A stretch of 64,000 bases of DNA from assembly GCF_003119115.1 (NCBI RefSeq), contig NZ_CP022364.1:2618001-2682000 (forward strand), read 5' to 3'. A model generated the notes under the pieces. That model was not told where the DNA came from. It searched no databases and worked only from the letters and a program-made list of their open reading frames with translations. Every line of letters begins with the position of its first letter. Position 1 is the stretch's first letter. This DNA comes from Azospirillum sp. TSH58 (GTDB taxonomy: Bacteria; Pseudomonadota; Alphaproteobacteria; Azospirillales; Azospirillaceae). Both the position numbers and the translations under genes were made by a program. Shown here piece by piece: positions 36,632-45,579 of the stretch.

Positions 36632-36662
36632 GAGGCGACCCCCGCGCCGCGGGGGCGCCTTT
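36632..36662 (+). other. GC-rich hairpin between hisZ and purA
   Basis: AGGCG-CCCCCGC type arm pairs with GCGGGGGCGCCT, one bulged base, followed by only TTTG. It could be a weak terminator or a processing/attenuation structure in the 88-nt spacer ahead of purA. No purine-riboswitch architecture is apparent. Confidence 0.4.
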
Positions 36663-36709
36663 GCATGGGCAACGTTTTCTTTCTGCCTTCTTTTTTTGCG
36701 GAGACACAC

Positions 36710-38002
<1,293 letters not shown>

Positions 38003-38014
38003 GGTTTGTTGGGC

Positions 38015-38120
38015 GGTCGCCTCGGCCCCCCCCTCCCGGCCTCCCCCCGCTATCGCAGGGGAAGGAGAAAAGCCCTCCCCTGCGAAGCGGGGGAGGGTTG
38101 GGTGGGGGCCCGGGGCGACC
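38015..38120. repeat. Composite palindromic (BIME-like) GC-rich element
   Basis: A roughly 105-nt inverted repeat: outer arms GGTCGCC (left) and GGCGACC (right), inner arms built on CTCCCCCCGC and GCGGGGGAG with copies of CCTCCCCTGCGA. The core is closely repeated at 63655-63740, differing in only a few bases. It lies between purA and the pseudokinase gene, so it may also act as a transcription attenuator. Confidence 0.7.
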
Positions 38121-38205
38121 ACTTCCCACCGCGTTAACAATTTGTTTGCCCTTTTCGAGCGACTAAGGCTGGCACACGCTCGCAGGCTCCGGGGATTCGA
38201 ACGCC

Positions 38206-40248
38206 ATGCCATCCGATGCCATGACCGCAGCCGCCGCGGATCGGATGATGGCCAACGCCGAACCGGTCAAGCTGGCCGAGCGGTACGAAATCCACCCCAA
38301 CGCGCCGCTCGCCGCGCTCAACGCCATCGGCGGCAACGCCTACACGGCCAAGCCGCTGCGTGACAAGCGCTCCGAAGCCTTCGCCATCATCGGCCACGGC
38401 GCCACGCTGGCGCGCACCGACATCGCCGCGACCATCGCCAGCCTCGACAACCAGGCTCACATGCGGCTGCTCGACTGGGGCATGGTGGACTGGCCGGCGA
38501 GCCAGGGGCGCCGCCTCTGCATGATCTTCGAGCGTCCGGCGGGCAAGCGGCTGATGAACAGCCTGACCGAAGCCACGGACCCGATCCCCGAAGACCATCT
38601 GACCCGCCAGATCATCCATCCGCTGGTCGCGGCGCTGAAGGAGCTGTCGAGCCGCGGCGTGGTCCATGGCGCGATCCGCCCGACCAACCTCTACTACCGC
38701 GATCTGGCCTCCAGCAGCCTGATGCTGGGCGAATGCCTGTCCACCCCGCCGGGCTACGGACAGACGGTCCTGCTGGAGACGGTGGAGCGCGGCATGGCCT
38801 CGCCGGCCGGGCGCGGCACCGGCACCATGGCCGACGACCTCTATTCGCTGGGCGTCACGCTGCTGCTCCTGCTGCTGGGGCGCAACCCGGTGGGGGCGGC
38901 GGAGGACGAGGCGATCCTCCAGGCCAAGATCGAGCGCGGCTCCTACCCGGCGCTGGTCGGCCAGATGCGCCTGCCGCTGGCCATCAGCGAGGTGATCCGC
39001 GGCCTGCTGGTGGACGATCCCAAGCAGCGCTGGACGCTCCAGGACCTCGACCTCTGGGTCGCCGGGCGCCGCCTCAGCCCGAAACAGCCGCAGGTGCCGC
39101 GCCGCGCCGCCCGGCCGCTGGAGTTCCAGGGGCAGGACTACTGGCACTGCCGCACGCTGGCCCGCGCCTTCGCCCGCCATGTGGCGCCCGCCGCCACCGT
39201 CATCGAGGGCGGCGAGCTGGACAAATGGCTGCGCCGCTCCATGGGCGACGACGCGCGGGCCGAGGCGGTGGCGAACGCGGTGCAGACCGCCTCGACCACC
39301 GGCAAGGGCGGCAGCATGGCCGAGCGGCTGGTCGCGCGCGTCTGCATGGCGCTGGACCCCGGCGCGCCCATCCGCTACCGCGGCAAGGCGATGATGCCCG
39401 ACGGCATCGGCACCATGCTGGCCGACGCCTTCCTGCGCGGCGAGTCGCCGCAGCCGTCGGCCGAGGTGCTGGCCAACCAGCTTCCCATGTTCTGGGTGAG
39501 CGTGCAGAGCGACTTCCGGCCGGAGTTCGTGCCGATGGTGCAGAACTTCGATCAGGTCCGCGGTCTGCTGGACCGCACGGGCCACGGGCTGGGGGTGGAG
39601 CGGGTGCTCTACGAGATGAACCCCACCATGCCCTGCATCAGCCCGCTGGTCGCCAAGCAGATGCCGACCAGCCCGGCGGAGCTGCTGCGCGCGCTCGACT
39701 GGATGGGGGCGGGGAGCGAGCGGCACAAGGACCCCATCGACCGCCACGTCGCCGCCTTCCTGGCGGTGCGGCACCGGCGGACCGACGAGATGCTCTACAC
39801 CCAGCTCGGCTCCAGCATCGAGCCGATGCGCCGGGTGATCGCCATGCTGACCATCCTGGCCGACGTGCAGGCGCGCACCGGCACCGACGGGCTGTCGCAC
39901 CTCGCCGCCTGGGTGGTCTCCCTGCTCGATCCGGCCTTCCGCCGCTTCCACAGCCGGCCGCACCAGGACAACGTGCGCAAGCAGGCCGACTCCGCCGCCC
40001 ACAACGGGCGCCTCGGCGACCTGCTGAAGATCGTCGACGATCCGGAGGCGCTGCGCCGCGACAAGCTGGAGTTCGAGGCCGCCCAGATCGCCTACCGCGA
40101 GGCCGACGCCGAGATCAACAAGCTGCGGCAGAGCATCGGCGACCGGAACAGCATCATCGAATCCTCGGGCCGGCAGGTGGCGGCCATCGTGTCGAGCCTG
40201 CTGTCGACCCTTCTGGTCGGCGGCATCATCCTCTTCTTCGCCTTCTGA
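38206..40248 (+). CDS. Membrane-anchored protein-kinase-fold pseudokinase
   Basis: A 680-residue protein. Residues about 25-290 have the outline of a eukaryotic-like protein kinase: a catalytic-loop equivalent at 154-161 reads HGAIRPTN, where the catalytic Asp is Ala; the DFG position reads LGECLS, so the metal-binding Asp is also missing; a Gly-rich P-loop is not seen; subdomain IX (ADDLYSLGVTLLLLLLG) and a later CxxxDPxxRW-like DDPKQRW are kept. It is therefore probably a catalytically inactive kinase acting as scaffold or ligand sensor. A long helical middle region follows, and one C-terminal membrane segment (about 658-680, VAAIVSSLLSTLLVGG) anchors it with the body in the cytosol. It is followed 34 nt later by a small membrane protein, probable partner. 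Confidence 0.8.
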   Translation: MPSDAMTAAAADRMMANAEPVKLAERYEIHPNAPLAALNAIGGNAYTAKPLRDKRSEAFAIIGHGATLARTDIAATIASLDNQAHMRLLDWGMVDWPASQGRRLCMIFERPAGKRLMNSLTEATDPIPEDHLTRQIIHPLVAALKELSSRGVVHGAIRPTNLYYRDLASSSLMLGECLSTPPGYGQTVLLETVERGMASPAGRGTGTMADDLYSLGVTLLLLLLGRNPVGAAEDEAILQAKIERGSYPALVGQMRLPLAISEVIRGLLVDDPKQRWTLQDLDLWVAGRRLSPKQPQVPRRAARPLEFQGQDYWHCRTLARAFARHVAPAATVIEGGELDKWLRRSMGDDARAEAVANAVQTASTTGKGGSMAERLVARVCMALDPGAPIRYRGKAMMPDGIGTMLADAFLRGESPQPSAEVLANQLPMFWVSVQSDFRPEFVPMVQNFDQVRGLLDRTGHGLGVERVLYEMNPTMPCISPLVAKQMPTSPAELLRALDWMGAGSERHKDPIDRHVAAFLAVRHRRTDEMLYTQLGSSIEPMRRVIAMLTILADVQARTGTDGLSHLAAWVVSLLDPAFRRFHSRPHQDNVRKQADSAAHNGRLGDLLKIVDDPEALRRDKLEFEAAQIAYREADAEINKLRQSIGDRNSIIESSGRQVAAIVSSLLSTLLVGGIILFFAF

Positions 40249-40282
40249 CGGCGGCCTTCAAACCAAGGATCGGGTGGCACCC

Positions 40283-40810
40283 ATGGCGCGCGGCGGCAAG
40301 AGCGGCGGAAAGAAGAAGAAGCGCAAGGGCAGCATGCTGACGCTGATCCTGCTGATCATCCCGGCGGGTCTGGTGGTGCTGCCCACCTCGATCCTGTTCG
40401 GCATCGGCATGATCCCGACCATCGTCGCCTACGTCACCGACCGCGACCCCGAGAAGTCGGCGCCGATCACCGTCGGCGGGCTGAACTTCTGCGGCTGCAT
40501 GCCCTACGCCATCGAGCTGTGGAAGCACAACCACACCATCGGCGCCGCCGGCAAGATCTTCATGGACCCGCTGGCCTGGCTGGTGATGTACGGCGCCGCG
40601 GCGATCGGCTGGGCGCTCTACTTCGGCATTCCGCCGATGGTGGCGAATTTCGAGGTGATGCGCGCCGAGAAGCGGGTGAGCGCGCTGAAGGACGTGAAGG
40701 TCGGGCTGGTCCAGGAATGGGGGCCGGAGGTCGCCGGCGACCTGTTCGACGAGGCCGGCGGCCTGTCGCCGGACGAGCAGGACCAGTTGGCCGAACCCGC
40801 GGGGGCGTGA
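40283..40810 (+). CDS. Small polytopic membrane protein next to the pseudokinase
   Basis: A 175-residue protein with a Lys-rich N-terminus (GGKKKKRKG, a cytosolic anchor), a long hydrophobic stretch of one or two helices (about 17-52), a loop holding Cys residues in NFCGCMP, and another helix near 96-120 (WLVMYGAAAIGWALYFG). The C-terminus is acidic. ATG 40283 is used; a GTG nine bases upstream is possible. It appears co-transcribed with the pseudokinase and ends at a palindromic element before the convergent rpoH. Function unknown; membrane partner role is inferred from position alone. Confidence 0.7.
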   Translation: MARGGKSGGKKKKRKGSMLTLILLIIPAGLVVLPTSILFGIGMIPTIVAYVTDRDPEKSAPITVGGLNFCGCMPYAIELWKHNHTIGAAGKIFMDPLAWLVMYGAAAIGWALYFGIPPMVANFEVMRAEKRVSALKDVKVGLVQEWGPEVAGDLFDEAGGLSPDEQDQLAEPAGA

Positions 40811-40816
40811 GGGAGT

Positions 40817-40841
40817 GCCCTCTCCCCGGAGGGGAGAGGGC
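40817..40841. repeat. Palindromic REP-like element
   Basis: GCCCTCTCCCC/GGGGAGAGGGC, a near-perfect 11-bp palindrome separated by GGA, in the 38-nt gap between convergent genes. Same family as the 51432 and 52036 elements. It can fold as a strong hairpin but has no T tract on either side. Confidence 0.75.
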
Positions 40842-40848
40842 TAAAAGA

Positions 40849-41733
40849 TCAGCCGGCCAGCTTCTGCTCCACCGCGGCGTTGCGGATGGCCTTCTGGAGC
40901 TTCTCGAAGGCGCGCACCTCGATCTGGCGCACCCGCTCGCGGCTGATGCCGTACTTCTGCGACAGGTCCTCCAGCGTGGTCGGGTTGTCGCGCAGGCGGC
41001 GCTCCACCAGGATGTCGCGTTCGCGCTCGTTCAGGTTCTCCATGGCGGCGGTCAGCAGCTTGCGCCGCTTGCCCAGCTCCTCGCTCTCGGCGAGCGAGAT
41101 TTCCTGGTTCGCCGTCTCGTCGACCAGCCAGTCCTGCCACTCGCCCTCGCTGTCGGCGCGCAGCGGCGCGTTCAGCGAATGGTCGGGGGCGCCCAGGCGG
41201 CGGTTCATGTTGACGACGTCCTGCTCCGGCACGTCGAGCGTCGTGGCGATGTGGCGCACCTGCTCGGGCGACATGTCGCCCTCCTCGATGGCCTGCATCT
41301 GGCCCTTCAGGCGGCGCAGGTTGAAGAACAGCTTCTTCTGGGCCGCCGTGGTGCCCATCTTCACCAGCGACCAGCTGTGCAGGATGTATTCCTGGATGGC
41401 GGCGCGAATCCACCACATGGCGTAGGTCGCCAGCCGGAAGCCGCGGTCGGGGTCGAACCGCTTCACCGCCTGCATCATGCCCACGTTGCCCTCGGAGATC
41501 AGCTCCGACAGCGGCAGGCCGTAGCCGCGGTAGCCCATGGCGATCTTCGCCACGAGCCGAAGGTGGCTGGTCACCAGCTTGTGCGCGGCGTCCGAATCCT
41601 CGATCTCCTGCCAGCGCTTGGCCAGCATGTACTCCTCCTCCGCCGCGAGCATGGGGAACTTGCGGATTTCCTGGAGGTAGCGCGAGAGGTTGCTTTCGGA
41701 ACTGATGACCGGAACGCTGGATATCGTCGCCAT
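40849..41733 (-). CDS. rpoH: RNA polymerase heat-shock sigma factor (sigma-32)
   Basis: A 294-residue sigma-70 family factor. Region 2 (ELISEGNVGMMQAVKRFDPDRGFRLATYAMWWIRAAIQEYI) and region 4 (LEDLSQKYGISRERVRQIEVRAFEKLQ) are complete, and the nine-residue RpoH box QKKLFFNLR, specific to sigma-32 and involved in its FtsH/DnaK control, follows region 2. It should direct heat-shock and proteostasis genes. The upstream rluD gene in the same direction, 183 nt away, is a frequent alphaproteobacterial arrangement. Azospirillum-like bacteria often carry further rpoH copies; this may not be the only one. Confidence 0.95.
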   Translation of the reverse strand: MATISSVPVISSESNLSRYLQEIRKFPMLAAEEEYMLAKRWQEIEDSDAAHKLVTSHLRLVAKIAMGYRGYGLPLSELISEGNVGMMQAVKRFDPDRGFRLATYAMWWIRAAIQEYILHSWSLVKMGTTAAQKKLFFNLRRLKGQMQAIEEGDMSPEQVRHIATTLDVPEQDVVNMNRRLGAPDHSLNAPLRADSEGEWQDWLVDETANQEISLAESEELGKRRKLLTAAMENLNERERDILVERRLRDNPTTLEDLSQKYGISRERVRQIEVRAFEKLQKAIRNAAVEQKLAG

Positions 41734-41916
41734 GTTGGACCCTCTCCGACGGCTGTTGTTCGTGCCTTCTCACGGGCACACGGCCGTTCACTGTTCTGCG
41801 CCGCCTCGCCGTCCGCTTGCCCGTTCGATCCGCCGGGGATGGTCCCGGATGCAAGCGTGAGCGTGGGCGGCTGTTGACGCGAAGAATAACCGACTTCTGC
41901 GCGCGGGTATAGTGGA

Positions 41917-42966
41917 TTACAGCGATTCTAAGAAATCTGACAAATCTTTAATATCCGTGGGTAGCGGCGCCTGGAAGCGGACCGTCTCCCCTGTTGCGGG
42001 GTGCCGGAAGGTCAATCCCACGGCGTGCAACGCCTGCCGTGGAAAGCCAACAAACCGCTCGCGATGGGGTTCCGGCAGGGCTGAGGCGTGCTTGCCGCCG
42101 GCGCGTCCGGCACGCCCCTTGCCGTAGAGCGGGTCGCCCACGATGGGGTGGCCGATGTGCGCCATGTGCACGCGGATCTGGTGGGTGCGCCCGGTCTCCA
42201 GCGTGCATTCGACCAGCGCCAGCGCGGTGCCGAAGGAGCGGACGACGCGGTAGCGGGTGGCCGCGTGCTTGCCGCCGGTGACCACGGCCATCTTCTTGCG
42301 GTCGGTGCTGCTGCGCCCGATGTTGCCCTCGATCCGCCCCTCGCGGGGGGAGGGGACGCCCCAGACGAGCGCCTGGTAGGTGCGGCTGAGCGTGCGGCCG
42401 GAGAACTGTTCCGTCAGCGCGTGGTGCGCGCGGTCGTTCTTGGCGACGACCATCAGGCCGCTGGTGTCCTTGTCGAGCCGGTGGACGATCCCCGGACGCC
42501 GCACGCCGCCGATGCCCGACAGGCTGTCGCCGCAATGGGCGAGCAGGGCGTTGACCAGCGTGCCGTCCGGATTGCCGGCGGCGGGGTGGACCACCATGCC
42601 CGCAGGCTTGTCGATCACCAACACGTCCTCATCCTCATAGACCACGTCCAGGGGTATGTCCTGGGCCTCGGGCTGTGCAGGTTCAGCTTCGGGTATGAAA
42701 ACGTCGAAAGTTTGTCCGGGCTTGACCTTCACGGACGGGTCGGTGACCGTCCGCCCGTCGCCGTCCCGAACGCAGCCCTTCTCCAGCAGCGCCTGCACGC
42801 GCGACCGCGACAGGCCGGGAAGCCCCGCCGCCAGGGCCTTGTCGAGCCGCTGGCCGACGGCGTCGTCCGGAACGCTCCAGCGCTGCCGCGCGCCTTCGCC
42901 GGTTTCGCCGTCCGGCGTTCCGGTGTATTCGTCCTCATCGTCGTCGATTTCGGTGCGTTCGGGCAT
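41917..42966 (-). CDS. rluD: 23S rRNA pseudouridine synthase, RluD type
   Basis: A 349-residue RluA-family enzyme forming pseudouridines in helix 69 of 23S rRNA, needed for ribosome function. An acidic start (EIDDDEDEYTGTPDGE) precedes an S4-like RNA-binding domain (GQRLDKALAAGLPGLSRSRVQ, about 37-95). The catalytic domain holds Asp165 in GIVHRLDKDTSG, plus the TGRTHQIRVHMAHIGHPIVGD signature. ATG 42966 has GAGGAG about 12 nt in front. It is divergent from the small membrane protein gene at 43013, 46 nt away, and precedes rpoH. Confidence 0.93.
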   Translation of the reverse strand: MPERTEIDDDEDEYTGTPDGETGEGARQRWSVPDDAVGQRLDKALAAGLPGLSRSRVQALLEKGCVRDGDGRTVTDPSVKVKPGQTFDVFIPEAEPAQPEAQDIPLDVVYEDEDVLVIDKPAGMVVHPAAGNPDGTLVNALLAHCGDSLSGIGGVRRPGIVHRLDKDTSGLMVVAKNDRAHHALTEQFSGRTLSRTYQALVWGVPSPREGRIEGNIGRSSTDRKKMAVVTGGKHAATRYRVVRSFGTALALVECTLETGRTHQIRVHMAHIGHPIVGDPLYGKGRAGRAGGKHASALPEPHRERFVGFPRQALHAVGLTFRHPATGETVRFQAPLPTDIKDLSDFLESL

Positions 42967-43012
42967 CGTTCGGCAAAACTCCTCACATTCGCGCGAGAGT
43001 GGACCCCAAACC

Positions 43013-43339
43013 GTGCAGTTCCTCAAGGCACTCATCGTCATCATGGGCGTGATGATCATCGCCGGCTTCGCGTTCCTCGGCGTCGAACTCTACAAGCGCA
43101 TCAACGATCCGGAGCGCCGGTCCGGCGCCGACGCCGAGCGGGCCGCCCTGTCCACGGGCCGGACGGAGGAGGTCACGCTGGGCCTGCCGGCGGGCGCGCG
43201 CATGAGCGACCCGGTGGCGGTGGGCAACCGCGTCGTCTTCCGCGTCACCATACCGGACGCCGCCGACCGTCTTTATGTGATGGACCCGCGCACCGGCGCC
43301 ATCGCCGTGACCGTCACCGCCGGAGCCGCCGCGCCATGA
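43013..43339 (+). CDS. DUF6476-like small membrane-anchored protein
   Basis: A 108-residue protein with one N-terminal hydrophobic helix (LIVIMGVMIIAGFAFLGV) followed by a short soluble domain with a two-strand pattern ending in RLYVMDPRTGAIAV. It sits divergently beside rluD, as small membrane proteins of the DUF6476 family do in many alphaproteobacteria; the family name is from memory and moderate. The GTG start at 43013 is the best placed one. Its stop overlaps the start of the threonine aldolase gene by 4 nt (ATGA), so the two are translationally coupled. Function unknown. Confidence 0.6.
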   Translation: MQFLKALIVIMGVMIIAGFAFLGVELYKRINDPERRSGADAERAALSTGRTEEVTLGLPAGARMSDPVAVGNRVVFRVTIPDAADRLYVMDPRTGAIAVTVTAGAAAP

Positions 43340-44400
43340 CCGACGCCATGCTGACCGACGCCTTCCTGTACGACTTCCGCAGCGACAATGTGGCCGGCGC
43401 CGCGCCGGAGGTGGTCAACGCCCTGGCCGCGGCCGCGGTCGGGTCCGCCGACCCCTATGGGCTGGACCCGCTGACCGCCAGCGTGACCCGCCGCCTGTCG
43501 GCCCTCTTCGAGGCGGAGGTGACGGTGTTCCCGGTCGCCACCGGGACGGCCGCCAACGCGCTGGCCCTGTCGGCCCTGGTCCCGCCCTACGGCGCGGTCT
43601 ACTGCCATCAGGAAAGCCACATCAACGTCGACGAGTGCGGCGCGCCGGAAATGGCGACCGGCGGGGCCAAGCTGGTGCCGCTGGCCGGGGAGGGCGGCAA
43701 GCTGACCCCCGCCGCCCTGACCGCGGCGCTGGCCGGGGCGGGGATCGGCGTGGTGCACCGGGTGCAGCCCGCCGCCCTCAGCCTGACCCAGGCGACGGAG
43801 GCCGGCACGGTCTACCGGCCGCAGGAGGTGGCGGCCCTGTCCGACGTCGCGCACGCCCACGGGATGGCCGTGCATATGGACGGCGCCCGCTTCGCCAACG
43901 CGCTGGCCCGGCTGGGCTGCGCCCCGGCGGAGGTGACCTGGAAGGCCGGGGTGGACGTGCTGTCGCTGGGCGGCACCAAGGGCGGCTGCCTCGCCGCGGA
44001 GGCGGTGGTGTTCTTCAACCCGGCGCTGGCCGAGGATTTCGGCTTCCGCCGCAAGCGGGCGGGGCATCTGGTGTCCAAGGGCCGCTTCCTGTCGGCGCAG
44101 CTCGACGCCTGGCTGGCCGACGATCTGTGGCTGCGGCTGGCCCGCCACGCCAACGCCATGGCCGACCGGCTGTCGCAGGGCCTCGCCGTCCTGCCGGGGG
44201 CGGAGCTGGCTTATCCGGTCGAGGCCAACGAAATCTTCGTGCGCCTGCCCGCCGCCGTGGCCGACGGGCTGGAGGCGGCGGGCTACCGCTTCTACCGCTG
44301 GGAGGGGGATCTTCTGCGTCTGGTCACCGCCTTCGACACGCCGCAGGCCGTCGTGAATTCTTTTCTGAAAATCGCCAAGGATCTGTCAGAAAAGGCTTGA
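43336..44400 (+). CDS. Low-specificity L-threonine aldolase
   Basis: A 354-residue fold-type I PLP enzyme splitting threonine or allo-threonine to glycine and acetaldehyde. The start FRSDNVAGAAPEVV corresponds to the family's FRSDTxTxP motif. HINVDECGAPE holds the active-site His, MDGARFANAL the Asp that contacts the pyridine nitrogen, and Lys215 in SLGGTKGG binds PLP. Stereochemical preference cannot be read from sequence. ATG 43336 overlaps the upstream stop by 4 nt. The stop codon overlaps a probable promoter for the tRNA genes. Confidence 0.9.
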   Translation: MTDAMLTDAFLYDFRSDNVAGAAPEVVNALAAAAVGSADPYGLDPLTASVTRRLSALFEAEVTVFPVATGTAANALALSALVPPYGAVYCHQESHINVDECGAPEMATGGAKLVPLAGEGGKLTPAALTAALAGAGIGVVHRVQPAALSLTQATEAGTVYRPQEVAALSDVAHAHGMAVHMDGARFANALARLGCAPAEVTWKAGVDVLSLGGTKGGCLAAEAVVFFNPALAEDFGFRRKRAGHLVSKGRFLSAQLDAWLADDLWLRLARHANAMADRLSQGLAVLPGAELAYPVEANEIFVRLPAAVADGLEAAGYRFYRWEGDLLRLVTAFDTPQAVVNSFLKIAKDLSEKA

Positions 44401-44425
44401 TCGGGCCGGGTGGGTTCGCTAAAAA
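44397..44425 (+). promoter_or_regulatory. Candidate sigma-70 promoter of the tRNA-Glu pair
   Basis: TTGATC (44397-44402) and TAAAAA (44420-44425) are separated by exactly 17 nt. The -10 ends 43 nt before the first tRNA. The match is good for such GC-rich DNA, but -10 is an imperfect TATAAT. The -35 overlaps the stop of the threonine aldolase gene. Confidence 0.45.
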
Positions 44426-44468
44426 CCCGCCACGCCGACGACGCCACGTCGTCAGACGACGAAAGACT

Positions 44469-44544
44469 GTCCCCTTCGTCTAGAGGCCTAGGACACCGCC
44501 CTCTCACGGCGGTAACAGGGGTTCGAATCCCCTAGGGGACGCCA
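44469..44544 (+). tRNA. tRNA-Glu (anticodon CTC), first copy
   Basis: A 76-nt tRNA. Acceptor arms GTCCCCT and AGGGGAC pair, the anticodon stem CCGCC/GGCGG encloses the loop CTCTCAC, giving anticodon CTC at 44503-44505 (decodes GAG), the T-loop is GTTCGAATC, the discriminator is G and CCA is genome-encoded. The sequence is tRNA-Glu-like throughout. Most bacteria carry the TTC anticodon; a CTC copy is an added tRNA in GC-rich genomes. Confidence 0.97.
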
Positions 44545-44582
44545 CTTTCGTTCGGCTGGCAACCGAGCATCGCCCGATGAAG

Positions 44583-44658
44583 GTCCCCTTCGTCTAGAGG
44601 CCTAGGACACCGCCCTCTCACGGCGGTAACAGGGGTTCGAATCCCCTAGGGGACGCCA
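44583..44658 (+). tRNA. tRNA-Glu (anticodon CTC), second copy
   Basis: Identical to the first copy over all 76 nt, with anticodon CTC at 44617-44619 and encoded CCA. The copies are 114 nt apart start to start, with a 38-nt spacer that is not itself repeated. They should form one transcript ended by the hairpin at 44681. Confidence 0.97.
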
Positions 44659-44680
44659 TCCTTTCCGGCATCAACGATCC

Positions 44681-44713
44681 ACGGCCCGCCTCTTGGCGGG
44701 CCGTCGTCGTTTC
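44681..44713 (+). terminator. Terminator of the tRNA-Glu transcript
   Basis: ACGGCCCGCC (44681-44690) pairs perfectly with GGCGGGCCGT (44695-44704) around TCTT, followed by CGTCGTTTC. The T tract is weak but the stem is strong. Confidence 0.7.
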
Positions 44714-44735
44714 GGCGCCGTTTCGGGGTGCCCCG

Positions 44736-45494
44736 TCAGGTCTTGCGGATCAGGAAGGACATGGAGTCCGCCGTCTCGTAGAGCGGAACGCCGCAACGGC
44801 AGGCCAGCGCCGCGTAGTCGTAATCGTTGCCGCCGCATTTGTAGCAGCGCAGGGGCAGCCGTGTGCGCCGGTACAGCTCGATCCCGGCGATGTCCGCGTG
44901 CAGCGCCTTCACCTCCTCCACCGTGAAGAAATCCTTCGACGCCAGGCCCGCGGCCATCGCGTCGGTGAAGGGACGTCCCGCCGCCCGGATGTGCTGGAGG
45001 GCGAGCAGGACCTGAAGGCTGGTGGCCGGCGGCTGGGGGTAATCGGCGCAGTAGGCGCGGTAGAGGCTGTGGTCCGGGTGCGAGGTGTGGATGTCCTCCA
45101 GGATGTACAGGCCGCCGCTGCGCAGATGGGGCAGGGACTGGGTCAGGCACCACGCCTGATGCTGAGGGATGTGGCTGCCGTCCTCGATGATGAGGTCGAA
45201 CTGGATGTTGTTGGCCCGCAGGCTGCGCCCGATGTGTTCGGGATCGTTCTGGTCGAACCGCACATACTGGATTCGCTCGTCCTGCGGCCATTCCGGCTGC
45301 GGTTCGAGGATGTCGGCGCCGATGATGAAGGCGTCCGGGAACTGGGAGCGCAGCCAGCGGATCGAATCGCCCCGGAACACCCCGTATTCCAGGATGATCC
45401 GCACCGGGCCCAGCGTCTGGAAGGCCTGACGGTAGGCGTCGATGTACTGGTGCCAGTAATGCTTGTCGGAGTTCGTTCCGTCCGCGCTGCTCAT
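44736..45494 (-). CDS. Class I SAM-dependent methyltransferase with Cys-rich C-terminus
   Basis: A 252-residue protein. The SAM-binding strand is ILEYGVFRGDS (like the GxGxG motif but reading YGVFRGDS), followed by FIIGADILEP (acidic residue ending strand 2) and FDLIIEDGSH, a pattern typical of Methyltransf_24-type enzymes often found in polysaccharide or antibiotic gene sets. The last about 35 residues hold C-Y-K-C and A-C-R-C pairs (LRCYKCGGNDYDY, ALACRCG), which could form a zinc site. ATG 45494 follows GGGGA. Substrate unknown. It lies directly after the tRNA terminator on the opposite strand. Confidence 0.7.
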   Translation of the reverse strand: MSSADGTNSDKHYWHQYIDAYRQAFQTLGPVRIILEYGVFRGDSIRWLRSQFPDAFIIGADILEPQPEWPQDERIQYVRFDQNDPEHIGRSLRANNIQFDLIIEDGSHIPQHQAWCLTQSLPHLRSGGLYILEDIHTSHPDHSLYRAYCADYPQPPATSLQVLLALQHIRAAGRPFTDAMAAGLASKDFFTVEEVKALHADIAGIELYRRTRLPLRCYKCGGNDYDYAALACRCGVPLYETADSMSFLIRKT

Positions 45495-45579
45495 CGGTGG
45501 TCCCCGCTGTCGGCGATGCCGCATCATACGGGAAATCGCCGGGCGGGGCCGCCGAATTGAGCGCGGTCGGTGGGAGGCG

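Noticed and set aside
44469..45494. A genomic island inserted at the tRNA-Glu pair.
   Set aside because: No integrase, no partial tRNA copy and no shift in composition downstream; the methyltransferase looks like ordinary chromosome.
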